A stretch of 64,000 nt of DNA, from positions 68,007 to 132,006 of the forward strand of contig JAEUIH010000010.1 in NCBI GenBank assembly GCA_016795105.1. The letters are read 5' to 3'. Positions 9,868 through 17,886 of the stretch are shown here, one piece after another. The notes beneath the pieces are model-generated. The model did not search any database and was not told the DNA's origin. It saw only the letters and a list, made by a program, of their open reading frames with translations. A program made the position numbers and the translations under genes. Source of the DNA: Planctomyces sp. (GTDB lineage Bacteria; Planctomycetota; Planctomycetia; Planctomycetales; Planctomycetaceae). Numbering within the stretch: position 1 is the stretch's first letter; each line of letters opens with the position of its first letter.

Positions 9868-11013
9868 ATGGCAGATAACTTGACAATTTCCGGACTCGGT
9901 ACCGTAGCGACAGATGACATCGCCGGTGTGCATCATCAGCGAATGAAATTAGCGCTCGGCGCTGATGGGGTTGGAGTAGATGCTGTTGGAGGCGCTGGCA
10001 CTGTTGGGACTGGAGTGCAGCGTGTTACTCTCGCCAGTGACGATCCGGCAGTTGTTGATCTAGCCGCGATGGAAGTCTTGTTGACGGGAATCGACGCAGA
10101 TACCGATGCAATAAAGACCTCTGTCGAAATCATGGATGACTGGGACGAGGCTGACCGTTGCAAGGTCAATATCATCGCTGGACAGGTTGGTGTTGCCGCT
10201 GGGGCAGGTATTAACGGTGTGAATGTTCAGCGAGTCACCATCGCAACAGACGACGCCACTTCCGTTTCTCTCGGAATCATCGATGATTGGGACGAGGCTG
10301 ACCGTTGTAAGGTCAACCTTATTGCTGGTCAGTCCGGCATTGCTGCAGGTGCTGGCGCTGTTGGTGTTACAGTTCCGAGAATAACCCTGGCGAGCGATGA
10401 TCCAGCAGTCACTGCATTACAGATCATGGATGATTGGGATGAGGCAGATCGCTGCAAGGTCAACATCATTGCAGGGCAAGCGGGTGTTGCTGGAGGCGCC
10501 GGCGCCAATGGTGCGACAGTTCAGCGGATCACAATCGCCACCGATGATGCTTCTGCGGTAGCCATTGGGCGAATTGCTCCGACAGCAAGAACGGCATGGC
10601 CTGCAGCAGTGGCGAACGGTGCTGCAGTGGCAACTGCGGCTGACAAATATGGTCGCCAACTCGTTGCCGGCGTTCCTCGTGATTTGAAGGGAAAGCAGAC
10701 AACCATCCTGAATGGGACCGCTGCGGAAACGACTATCATCTCCGCTGGCGCCGCTGGTGTATTTCAAGACCCTTATGCAATTCTGATCACGAACGAATCG
10801 ACGACAGACGTGATCGTGACAATTAGAGAGGCGACTGCGGGATCAGTCGTCGAGACGTTTGCGGTCAAAGCTGGTCAAACGGGCGGATTCTGTCTGCCGT
10901 CAGCCGATGCGATTCCCCAGGCCGCGGCGGCGAACAATTGGACAGCACAATGCTCCACATCGGTGAACCGAGTGGTGATTCTTGCTTTGTTTACTTCGAT
11001 GGTGAACGCGTAA
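9868..11013 (+). CDS. Virion repeat protein with three DDWDEADRCKVN repeats
   Basis: A 381-residue protein whose centre holds three near-identical repeats of about 50 residues (starting near residues 89, 137 and 188). Each opens with DDWDEADRCKVN, continues with an 'AGQ.G.A.GAG' turn and ends in a '(R)(V/I)T(I/L)A(T/S)DD' strand. A fourth, partial repeat precedes them. The C-terminal 110 residues look like a compact beta domain. The ATG is one base after the tail-fibre stop. The same DDWDE(S/A)DRC-type repeats occur, to my knowledge, in other phage structural proteins of unassigned function. Head or tail decoration is an inference. Confidence 0.65.
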   Translation: MADNLTISGLGTVATDDIAGVHHQRMKLALGADGVGVDAVGGAGTVGTGVQRVTLASDDPAVVDLAAMEVLLTGIDADTDAIKTSVEIMDDWDEADRCKVNIIAGQVGVAAGAGINGVNVQRVTIATDDATSVSLGIIDDWDEADRCKVNLIAGQSGIAAGAGAVGVTVPRITLASDDPAVTALQIMDDWDEADRCKVNIIAGQAGVAGGAGANGATVQRITIATDDASAVAIGRIAPTARTAWPAAVANGAAVATAADKYGRQLVAGVPRDLKGKQTTILNGTAAETTIISAGAAGVFQDPYAILITNESTTDVIVTIREATAGSVVETFAVKAGQTGGFCLPSADAIPQAAAANNWTAQCSTSVNRVVILALFTSMVNA

Positions 11014-11028
11014 TAGTAGGGGTCGCCG

Positions 11029-11493
11029 ATGTCACTGTTACTTTTGTTAACAAACACTGGGACCACCGGTGGTGGATCCGGTGCCGGCGATGCTACGCTT
11101 GCCAATCAGCTTTTGATTCTTGAAAAGCTTGATTTGATTTTAGCCGCCATATATCCCGATCCACCAACTGATCCACCTCTGGTCATCGTCCCCAGCGATC
11201 CAGCCCACGTGACTGGCTGGGCCGTGTGCTACGGTACGGACGGTGAGCCTGCAGAGGACGTCGTCGTTCAGTTCAAGATGATTCGCCATCCGGAAAGGGA
11301 CGGAGGGCGAATCTTCGACGGATCGGCATTCCTGTCATCGACGTCTGCGGCCAACGGATTGATCGAGTTTACAAATCTTGTCCCCGGGGCTCACTATCTC
11401 TTCACCTGCGGAAACACATCGGCGACTGTTGTCATTCCGGCGGATGCAGATCCCGACGCCGGATATGAGCTGCCGTCGTTTGTGAAGAAATAG
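11029..11493 (+). CDS. Small virion-associated protein with carboxypeptidase-regulatory-like fold
   Basis: A 154-residue protein. An N-terminal Leu/Thr/Gly-rich segment and a helix lead to a C-terminal beta domain with 'GWAVCYGTDGEPAEDVVVQF' and 'GLIEFTNLVPGAHYLF', the pattern of carboxypeptidase regulatory-like/transthyretin-type beta-sandwiches. A GGGG sequence lies about nine bases before the ATG. It follows the repeat protein by 15 bases and is followed by about 95 bases without a gene. The fold is a pattern-based guess; a decorating role is inferred from position. Confidence 0.6.
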   Translation: MSLLLLLTNTGTTGGGSGAGDATLANQLLILEKLDLILAAIYPDPPTDPPLVIVPSDPAHVTGWAVCYGTDGEPAEDVVVQFKMIRHPERDGGRIFDGSAFLSSTSAANGLIEFTNLVPGAHYLFTCGNTSATVVIPADADPDAGYELPSFVKK

Positions 11494-11587
11494 TTGGCAG
11501 TTGACAGCGTCAAGCGCTGCGAGAACTTTGCATCCTGCCCTCAGACGTGGAAAAACGGAATAGTCTGAAACTCAGGAGACGGAACTC

Positions 11588-11944
11588 ATGCGTTGGCTGT
11601 TGTTTGCTCTGTTGTTGGTGATCTGCCCAGGCTGCGAGCTGCCGGGCAATGATGTCGCGATTCCGGTGAACTTCAGCCTGACCGGCCCTGTGCTCATCGT
11701 CATCGTGCTGGCCTATCTTTCGAATTCTCGCGGCCATTTGGCGTCCGTCGGAACCGTCGGCCTGCAGGTGCTTCGCAGCCTCGGAGTCATTCGACCCGCC
11801 ACGGACAAGGTGTCCATCGCCGGAGAAGAGATCGGAAAGACGCTGGCTGAGACGTACCTGAAGTTTCAGGGCAACCCAAAGATTCAGGAAGGCATCCTTG
11901 AACTCATGAAGCCTTCCAACGTTCCGAAAGAGCCAGCCAAATGA
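11588..11944 (+). CDS. Putative lipoprotein/membrane protein of the prophage late cassette
   Basis: A 118-residue protein. It begins with a hydrophobic signal-like segment ending in CPGC (Cys16), a weak lipobox, and has a second hydrophobic stretch (residues 34-44). The remainder is amphipathic and charged. The ATG has an AGGAGA site about nine bases upstream and begins a run of five genes with four-base overlaps or short gaps. Position after the tail genes suggests a holin- or spanin-like lysis part, but no family match is apparent and the idea remains open. Confidence 0.55.
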   Translation: MRWLLFALLLVICPGCELPGNDVAIPVNFSLTGPVLIVIVLAYLSNSRGHLASVGTVGLQVLRSLGVIRPATDKVSIAGEEIGKTLAETYLKFQGNPKIQEGILELMKPSNVPKEPAK

Positions 11945-12333
11945 CGAACACCGAACAGCATCGCCCAAACTTTGCGGCTCTGTTGCTGATCGGTGTTTTG
12001 GTGTTCATGGGCTGGAACTGGATCAAAAGCCAGCCCAACACGCCAAAACCTGATCAGCCAAAACCGGTGCCGGCGGAAACACGCTCCGAACTCGAAGTCG
12101 CGAGCTCCGAAGAAACCGAGGCCCTCCGCAGACACCTGCGGGACTGTGTTGACAAGCTGGGCTCTGGACAACTGACCGAAGAGCGTGCCACCCGTGATTT
12201 CATCGCCGCCGGCCGCAAAGCCGCAACTGAAGCCGCCTGGCTTCCGGTCAAGCAGAAGGACGTTACGGCGTTCAAGGACGGATGGACAGCCGAAAAACAG
12301 ATCGCTCGCCTCAAATCCATGCTTGGTGAATGA
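11941..12333 (+). CDS. Small single-span membrane protein
   Basis: A 130-residue protein. One transmembrane segment (about residues 12-28, 'FAALLLIGVLVFMGWNWI') is followed by a Pro-rich linker and a charged helical domain of about 90 residues, giving N-in/C-out topology by the positive-inside rule. It overlaps the lipoprotein gene by four bases (ATGA) and the papain-like protease gene by four bases, so the three are probably co-translated. The shape resembles inner-membrane spanin or virion-injection partners, though no homology is evident. Confidence 0.6.
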   Translation: MTNTEQHRPNFAALLLIGVLVFMGWNWIKSQPNTPKPDQPKPVPAETRSELEVASSEETEALRRHLRDCVDKLGSGQLTEERATRDFIAAGRKAATEAAWLPVKQKDVTAFKDGWTAEKQIARLKSMLGE

Positions 12334-13142
12334 TGGAAGTCTGCATCCTTGATGAAGTTGAACTGGCAGCGGCCGCAGCGTTACCGGAGCTGCCGCCGCG
12401 GTTCTCTCGCGGCACAACCCGTCCGCGGTCTGTGCGCAATCAATGGTTCCGCAAGGAAATGCAGGGCCTTCTGGGATCGTGCAATGGAGCCGCCTGGGCT
12501 GGTTTGATCGAACGCGTCAACTATTCGTCCAGGGGAGACAAGACGACTCAGATCAGCAAACTCTGGATGTATCTGGCCGCCCAGCAAGCCGGCGGATTGA
12601 TCGGCTCTGATCGAGGCTCGCGGCCTACCGACGGCGGAAAGGTGGCTCTGACGATCGGTGGATGCCCCGAATCCGTTGTGCCGTACCCGCAATGGGCCAT
12701 CGACGGCAAGTATCCCGGGAAGACAGAAAGAGCAAAGATTCTCTCGGCAGAAAACGCGCGTGCGGCTGAGCCGAACAAAGTTGCTCAGGTCTGGCGAAAA
12801 CCTCAAAGCCACTCTGATACGCTCGATCTGATCGGGCTCAGTGGCGGAGGCTGGGTTTTTGGTATCACGTGGTATCAGGGTTTGATTCCGAAGGATCGCA
12901 TTGTCCGGAGCTTCAACCCTCGCGGAAAACGCATTCTCGGATCGCACGCCTTGTGTGCCCTTGGTTATTTCGAAAATGAAAACATCGAAGGGCACAATTC
13001 TCACAACGACGGTGAATTCCAAATCGAACCACAGGCGTGGGAACAGATGCTGGCTCATCCGTCGACAAGTATTGTTGGTGCGACGGGCACAGATGATGCC
13101 AGACCAGTCGATTGGATGACTGAAAGCCCATGGACGAGCTGA
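12330..13142 (+). CDS. Papain-like cysteine protease of prophage
   Basis: A 270-residue protein with the spacing of a C1-type papain fold. Gln45 lies six residues before Cys51 in 'QGLLGSCNGAAWAG', matching the oxyanion-hole Gln and the nucleophile. 'GSHALCALGYF' gives His206. 'HNSHNDGEFQIEP' gives Asn223 followed by the acidic/Gly/aromatic pattern seen after the papain Asn. No signal peptide is visible. Possible roles are maturation of virion proteins, cleavage of cell-wall protein, or virion-carried proteolysis. Planctomycete walls have proteinaceous outer layers in many lineages, which would suit a proteolytic entry or lysis step, but this is inference. Confidence 0.65.
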   Translation: MMEVCILDEVELAAAAALPELPPRFSRGTTRPRSVRNQWFRKEMQGLLGSCNGAAWAGLIERVNYSSRGDKTTQISKLWMYLAAQQAGGLIGSDRGSRPTDGGKVALTIGGCPESVVPYPQWAIDGKYPGKTERAKILSAENARAAEPNKVAQVWRKPQSHSDTLDLIGLSGGGWVFGITWYQGLIPKDRIVRSFNPRGKRILGSHALCALGYFENENIEGHNSHNDGEFQIEPQAWEQMLAHPSTSIVGATGTDDARPVDWMTESPWTS

Positions 13143-13154
13143 AAGGATGCTGAC

Positions 13155-14618
13155 GTGAATGGATTCGCAAAATCTTCTGTTGCGGTGCTTTGTGCTTTGA
13201 TCTGCATCATTTCAGCGGCAAACGCTCAGGATGATCTCCAGAGGCGATTCGATGAAGCATTTCGCCTTCAGGCTCAGGAACCTTCGGTGATTGTCCCGCG
13301 GCCAATTCCTGATCCACGGATGTCGCGGCCGGCACCGGAACTTGAGTATTGCCGACCGGAGAATCCAGCGGCCGCGTCACAGCAATTTGAGGGACTGTAC
13401 TTTGTGCGATTCTTTGCTGGCTGGTGCGGTCCATGTCGCCAGATGGAATCTGCTGGTGTTTTTGACGACATAAAGGCCGCTGGATACAAGATCACCGAAG
13501 TCGACATCGACAAGGCGCCTGACAAACGCGTGACATCGGTGCCAACACTGTGGCTCTGTGATGCGAACAGATCCATCGTCCGCCAATGGGTCGGATATCA
13601 AACCACGGACGATATTCTGAACAGTCAGAATTGCTACGGAATCGGCCGGTTGCGCGCTGCAAACAAACTTCTGAGCGGAGTCTGCATTTCCGAGAACCTG
13701 TTTCTGACGGTGGCCCACCATGACAGCCAGGGGCCGTTTTTGATCGAGTTACCGGTTGACCGTCTGGACAACACAAAGATCGTCAGTTTTCCGGCGACGC
13801 TGGTACGTGCTGACACAGACTCTGATTTGTGCCTGTTGCGGTTCCGATGCCCTCCGGACGTGACGATCAAAACACTCGAGCTGGCGACTACAAATCTGGA
13901 GGCGATGGCCATTGAGGGGTTCCCGTCCGGCAAGCCAAAGAAAATCCGAGCCAAAAACACGCGAAATACAGTGCGACTGTCGTCTGGATCGGAATTACTC
14001 GAGTTAGTCTCTCCAGACATCAGCTCACCGCAGCTCGGAATGTCCGGAGGCCCTGCGCTGAATTCTGCCGGAGAAATCATGGGAATACAGTCGCTCGGGT
14101 CTGGCAATCAGATTTCGGTGGCTCAGATTGAGACCATTCGCGGCTTTGTTGGTGATGATCTGCATTCGGCGGAGCAATCAGCAATCGTCAACATCAGCAA
14201 TTCGGCCAACGGTGATCTGCAAGGCCTGCTGGCCGCGGCCGTCGGCCTGCATTGCCTGTCAGAGGATCTGCCGGACGTTGAGTCCGCAGCGGATGCACAG
14301 ATCGAAGGCACGTTTGGCAGTTTGGTCGACGTGGATTTCGACGTGCCTGACTCTGCCTTGGAAATCGCCAGCCGGCTGCTCACGCTCCGCAAAGTGGAGT
14401 TTCCAGCTGCAGGCGTTGAATTGTCGTGGAATGGAGATGCCAGACGCATCGATCTGAAGCCCGACCGCATCACTGTCACTCCTGGAATGGAAGTCAAAGT
14501 CCAGAAGTTCGGCCTGACAAAACGATGTCGTCTGGATGCGGTGACGTACACTCAGGATTTGAGTTCCGTTACCTTTGAGCTGTCCGGAATGCTGGATGTG
14601 ACGGTGAACCTCAAATGA
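13155..14618 (+). CDS. Exported thioredoxin-trypsin-like fusion protein
   Basis: A 487-residue protein with three parts. Residues 1-24 are a signal peptide ending in ANA-Q. Residues about 75-160 are a thioredoxin domain with WCGPC (90-94) and the cis-Pro at 130. Residues about 165-340 are a chymotrypsin/HtrA-like serine protease: His188 in TVAHH, Asp224 in DTDSDLCLL and Ser297 in GMSGGP. The last 140 residues are beta-rich and unrecognised. Start is GTG with GAAAGGA upstream. It lies between the papain-like protease and two small membrane proteins, overlapping the next by four bases. Both active sites look intact. An export-associated protease with redox activity in a prophage is unusual. Confidence 0.75.
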   Translation: MNGFAKSSVAVLCALICIISAANAQDDLQRRFDEAFRLQAQEPSVIVPRPIPDPRMSRPAPELEYCRPENPAAASQQFEGLYFVRFFAGWCGPCRQMESAGVFDDIKAAGYKITEVDIDKAPDKRVTSVPTLWLCDANRSIVRQWVGYQTTDDILNSQNCYGIGRLRAANKLLSGVCISENLFLTVAHHDSQGPFLIELPVDRLDNTKIVSFPATLVRADTDSDLCLLRFRCPPDVTIKTLELATTNLEAMAIEGFPSGKPKKIRAKNTRNTVRLSSGSELLELVSPDISSPQLGMSGGPALNSAGEIMGIQSLGSGNQISVAQIETIRGFVGDDLHSAEQSAIVNISNSANGDLQGLLAAAVGLHCLSEDLPDVESAADAQIEGTFGSLVDVDFDVPDSALEIASRLLTLRKVEFPAAGVELSWNGDARRIDLKPDRITVTPGMEVKVQKFGLTKRCRLDAVTYTQDLSSVTFELSGMLDVTVNLK

Positions 14619-14947
14619 ACGTCCGCATCTACAACCCACCATTGGATCGCTTTGCTCAGCTCCGTGAGGACGTGCTGCAAGACATGTCGATTGAGGCGTT
14701 GCCAAAAGGCCGCGAATCTCGTCGAGAACGCAGACGCCGCGAAAAGGTTGAACGCACAATTGAAGAATTTCGCTGTGAGATGGAGGGATCGGATCCCCCG
14801 CGAAGCGAAGAGGAACTGTTGACGAGGTTGACACCGATCACCAGTTTCCTGATCTCCTGGCTGATTCGGCAGATTGTCATTGAGGTATTGAAGGCCTGCT
14901 GGCGTCGCTGGAATGGCTCCGAAAACTCACAAGGATGTCCGCAATGA
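14615..14947 (+). CDS. Small basic protein with C-terminal membrane helix
   Basis: A 110-residue protein. The first 65 residues are charged with an Arg-rich stretch (residues 31-45). Residues 73-92 form one hydrophobic or amphipathic helix, followed by a short Trp/Arg-rich end. It overlaps the thioredoxin-protease gene by four bases (ATGA), and its stop overlaps the next start. It is therefore translated with the protease cassette. No family is recognised; the layout is compatible with a small holin-like or membrane-anchor protein. Confidence 0.5.
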   Translation: MNVRIYNPPLDRFAQLREDVLQDMSIEALPKGRESRRERRRREKVERTIEEFRCEMEGSDPPRSEEELLTRLTPITSFLISWLIRQIVIEVLKACWRRWNGSENSQGCPQ

Positions 14948-15330
14948 ATTTCCTTACAATGCTCGCTCAGAACGATTCCCGCATCGACGGAGCTGTCCGG
15001 ATCACCGAACAGGCCAGCAGTCTTGGCGGAAATGTGTTCGTTGTGACTCTCGTCCTGCTGATTGTTGTCGTGTACGTGATTGGAGTCGTTATTCCTGGTG
15101 CACGCAGCCAGCGAGCAAATACGGACCGTCTGACAGACTGTATCGCCCGGATGGGCGACACAGTGGCCGAAACTCATGGCCATGCGGCTGCCGCCAATAC
15201 GAACACACAGAAGCTGATTCTGGCTCAGCGCGTGCAAACTCGGATTGCCGAGAAGCTCAACATGACCGAAAACGGATCACACGCCGACATTACCGCGGAG
15301 ATCGGAGAGATTCGCGGAACGCTGGCCTAA
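14944..15330 (+). CDS. Small membrane protein with helical C-terminal domain
   Basis: About 128 residues. A strong transmembrane segment (about residues 31-51, 'VFVVTLVLLIVVVYVIGVVI') follows a short exposed N-terminus, and the rest is an amphipathic, probably coiled-coil helix region. The ATG at 14944 is preferred over 14935 because it gives an ATGA overlap with the previous stop and places AAGGA (14931-14935) eight bases upstream. It is the last rightward gene of the prophage and ends four bases from the convergent cytosine methyltransferase. A holin or membrane-scaffold role is possible but unproven. Confidence 0.6.
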   Translation: MNFLTMLAQNDSRIDGAVRITEQASSLGGNVFVVTLVLLIVVVYVIGVVIPGARSQRANTDRLTDCIARMGDTVAETHGHAAAANTNTQKLILAQRVQTRIAEKLNMTENGSHADITAEIGEIRGTLA

Positions 15331-16190
15331 TTGGCATCGATGGCGCACGGTTCGTGATAACCGGCGAGATCAACCCATGGTTTTGGATTCGCGGCCAGCT
15401 GCTTTCTCTTCCGGCAGCTGGCCGTTGCCGTTAAGGCTCGATCGGAGACCTTCCGCCCACAACCGCACTGACAGTCGGATCCACACGTGGGTGCACGCAG
15501 AGAGACCGCCGCAGCGAGCGCACGCCCCATCCGGAGAGGCACTCCATTGCCGACAGCCTTGAACTTGGCAACCCGATACCAGCCCGTCAAATCAATTGGT
15601 TCGTCGAGACCCTGACGCCGACAAAGGTCAGGAAAATCCGTCCAGCGGTCGGTTTTGGTTGTCACAGATTTCCCGGGCCGGCCTTTTCTCCGATTTCGAG
15701 TGCAGTCATTCACACGTTCGGGACGAATCACGTGGCCGAGTTTGCTTCCGAACTGGACGTGCCGCGATCGCAGTTGCACGCCTCCGCACTCCAGATCAGT
15801 GATCGGAATTCGCTGAATCGAATAGCCGTCAATTCGCACGTCGGGAACGGTTGGAACGTTCTCGATCAAAAACCATTCAGGATCGCATTCCGTAATCACT
15901 CGGACGCATTGCCTCAACATTTCGCGGCTATAAATGACCGAGGCATGCTCATTATCCGTCCGGAAAGAATTGGCGACAGAAAATCCCTGACACGGCGGGC
16001 CCGCCACAACTCCGTCAAACCGATTCCGGACCCCCCGAAAGTCTCTGATATCACCACCGGTGATGCGATCCTGAGCCTGAACGACACAAAATCCCGTCGC
16101 AGCGAATGCACGGTCCAGCAGGCCAATGCCCGGGAAGAGTGACAACACGAGCTCAGTCACGGCTGCCGGAGTCTCCGGAACGGGAGTCAT
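15327..16190 (-). CDS. C5-cytosine DNA methyltransferase
   Basis: A 287-residue methyltransferase that would add a methyl group to C5 of cytosine using S-adenosylmethionine. Motif I is 'LSLFPGIGLLDRAF', motif IV 'GPPCQGFS' with catalytic Cys67, motif VI 'ENVP', motif VIII 'QLRSR' and motif X 'KAVGNGVPLRMGRALA'. The target-recognition region is short. After motif X there is a Cys cluster (CGSDCQCGCG plus a CR.RK end) that could bind zinc. The frame is open for 77 further codons upstream, but the ATG at 16190 matches the family start and overlaps the adenine methyltransferase by 38 bases. No partner nuclease is adjacent, so it is probably an orphan enzyme protecting phage DNA. Confidence 0.88.
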   Translation of the reverse strand: MTPVPETPAAVTELVLSLFPGIGLLDRAFAATGFCVVQAQDRITGGDIRDFRGVRNRFDGVVAGPPCQGFSVANSFRTDNEHASVIYSREMLRQCVRVITECDPEWFLIENVPTVPDVRIDGYSIQRIPITDLECGGVQLRSRHVQFGSKLGHVIRPERVNDCTRNRRKGRPGKSVTTKTDRWTDFPDLCRRQGLDEPIDLTGWYRVAKFKAVGNGVPLRMGRALAAAVSLRAPTCGSDCQCGCGRKVSDRALTATASCRKRKQLAANPKPWVDLAGYHEPCAIDAN

Positions 16191-16989
16191 TGCCGGCAGT
16201 GTCTCCTGATTTGACGTCGATCCCTGCAGGATCCGAGAAATGGCTGATCGCAGCATCCAGCAACGCCATCCGCTCAAGCTGGGGCAGTCGATCGAGCTTT
16301 CCCACGAGATTGGCAACTCGCCGTTGCAGTTTGAATCGCTCGCGGCGGTCTTTACCGAGCCAGCGATAATCCTGCAGGGCCTCAGGCTCGGGGTAATTGC
16401 ACCATGCAACTTCGGTGACAAGTCCCTGGCGGGTCATGGCCTGATATGAGAAAGTCCTCCAGCCGGCGAATCCATCTTCGTAGAACTTCGAAGGATAACC
16501 CGAGATCATCACTCTGCACTTCAGTTTTCGCAGTGCTGTGATCAGTGCATCGTGGTCATTGAAAGACATTTCGTACCGGTACCGTGACCTCGATTTGCGA
16601 GTCGTATGAAGGTACGGCGGATCGCAATAGACGAAGGTTTCTTCTGGCGTATCCGAAATCAGAGTCTTGAGCAGCTCAATACCGCACATGTCTCGAAACT
16701 CAACGTGAGTCTTGTACCACCGAGGATGCATCCACTCCTGTTCCCAGAACTCAAATAAACTGGCATCCAGATCGGAGAGGTACACCTGTTTGGGCAATCG
16801 AATATTCCTGGTGACGGCGCAATGACCGGCAAAAGGAATCACGAGCTTTCGATGCGGTGGAATCTGGTTGATCAGATGGCGAAACGAAAGGCCTTTGCCA
16901 CCGAAATAGGAGTCTCCGGCCGTTGACTCCAACTTTCGAGTCGCTCGAGCGACTCCGATTCTGGAAGACTCTTTTCTAGGCTGACTCAT
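16153..16989 (-). CDS. DNA adenine methyltransferase, D12 class
   Basis: A 278-residue N6-adenine methyltransferase. The N-terminal AdoMet motif is 'YFGGKG...IPPHRKLVIPFAGHCAVT' with 'LSDLDASL', and the catalytic motif is DPPY (residues 123-126) in 'VYCDPPYLHT'. The order places it with the alpha-class (Dam/DpnM) enzymes. The start at 16989 is chosen because the family homology begins a few residues later; upstream codons in this frame lie over the ASCH gene. It overlaps ASCH by 14 bases and the C5 methyltransferase by 38 bases. A 50-residue basic/Asp tail follows the core. Confidence 0.88.
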   Translation of the reverse strand: MSQPRKESSRIGVARATRKLESTAGDSYFGGKGLSFRHLINQIPPHRKLVIPFAGHCAVTRNIRLPKQVYLSDLDASLFEFWEQEWMHPRWYKTHVEFRDMCGIELLKTLISDTPEETFVYCDPPYLHTTRKSRSRYRYEMSFNDHDALITALRKLKCRVMISGYPSKFYEDGFAGWRTFSYQAMTRQGLVTEVAWCNYPEPEALQDYRWLGKDRRERFKLQRRVANLVGKLDRLPQLERMALLDAAISHFSDPAGIDVKSGDTAGNDSRSGDSGSRD

Positions 16990-17473
16990 TCGCGTGCACT
17001 TCTCCAAGCAAGTTAGCGACCGATTTCTGCAGATGGACTTCCGGATACCAGAGTCCCTGTTTTCCGGGGTGATAAATAGGTTGAGGAAAGCACTTCGGAC
17101 GCTGACATTCCCAGCCAAACCGCTCGGGACCAAATGAACCAACCTGATTTTCAAGTACAGTTCCGCCGCTGTTCATCTGACTGCAATTCACCAGATCAAC
17201 GACACCGAGAGCCCGTCCAATCGTATCTTCCCACGGCAGCAACGAGAGTCTCCATTGCTCTTCAGTGAGTTTCGATTCATCAAAGTCTGAGTTCTGCAAG
17301 TAGCGTTTGACCGCAAGGCAATCGAGCGCTCGGTATTCATCCCATCGCTTCGCGGCATGAATGACCAGCGGTCCACGGTAAGTTGTTGGCCAGCTGCGTG
17401 TCTCAAATCGCTTGGCACCCAGCATGATCAAAGTCGCATATGGTTGCCAGATTGTTATGGCCTTCACCCTCAT
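16976..17473 (-). CDS. ASCH-domain protein
   Basis: A 165-residue protein. 'MRVKAITIWQPYATLIMLGAKRFETRSW' with 'YRGPLVIHAAK' is the ASCH beta-barrel signature related to PUA. ASCH proteins bind or process nucleic acids; some members have RNase or nucleoside-processing activity. 'GRALGVVDLVNC' and a final 'GKQGLWY' are the later ASCH strands. It overlaps the adenine methyltransferase by 14 bases and the upstream replication gene by four bases. Such proteins are common in phage early operons. The substrate is not known here. Confidence 0.8.
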   Translation of the reverse strand: MRVKAITIWQPYATLIMLGAKRFETRSWPTTYRGPLVIHAAKRWDEYRALDCLAVKRYLQNSDFDESKLTEEQWRLSLLPWEDTIGRALGVVDLVNCSQMNSGGTVLENQVGSFGPERFGWECQRPKCFPQPIYHPGKQGLWYPEVHLQKSVANLLGEVHANESA

Positions 17474-17886
17474 GCACTTCTCCCAGGCTTTATGTTCAAT
17501 TCCATCGCCTCTGCGATCTTTTCAACCAACGTGCTGGAAACCCGTTTTTCGTCGCGAAAAACCTCGTTGCTGCGTGCTCGTCGAAAGCCCTGACACTTCG
17601 CGATCAGTTTGCCCAGGTCCGGAAACGGATCCTCGGACAATCCGATCTCCAGACAGGCCCGCGTCACGTCGGCCGGATCGAAGACGCTAAGCGCAGCAAT
17701 CCAGGTCTCCAGCTGGTGCGGCGTGAACTGCAGGTTGTTTTTCATCGAACACAGCCGCTGGATCGGGTCTTTAAGGCTCGGCAGCGATTGCTTCACTGAG
17801 GACAGCAAATGCATCTGCGTTTGCTGCCTCGCGATTTCTTCGCCCGGACGCCGCACCTCTGCCAGCTGGCGGTTTGTTGTTGTCAT
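17470..17886 (-). CDS. Probable phage helicase-loader-like replication protein
   Basis: A 138-residue helical protein. The segment 'LETWIAALSVFDPADVTRACLEIGLSEDPFPDLGKLIAKC' has the pattern of lambda P/G39P-type helicase loaders and related prophage proteins, in which a helical domain contacts the DnaB helicase. It overlaps the upstream replication-initiator gene by 116 bases in another frame and the ASCH gene by four bases. Together with the upstream gene it is likely to form the O/P-like pair that starts prophage DNA replication and recruits the host helicase. The assignment rests on pattern and order, not a full alignment. Confidence 0.5.
   Translation of the reverse strand: MTTTNRQLAEVRRPGEEIARQQTQMHLLSSVKQSLPSLKDPIQRLCSMKNNLQFTPHQLETWIAALSVFDPADVTRACLEIGLSEDPFPDLGKLIAKCQGFRRARSNEVFRDEKRVSSTLVEKIAEAMELNIKPGRSA

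Noticed and set aside
15327-17473. Complete restriction-modification system
   Set aside because: Two methyltransferases are present, but no restriction endonuclease could be identified next to them.
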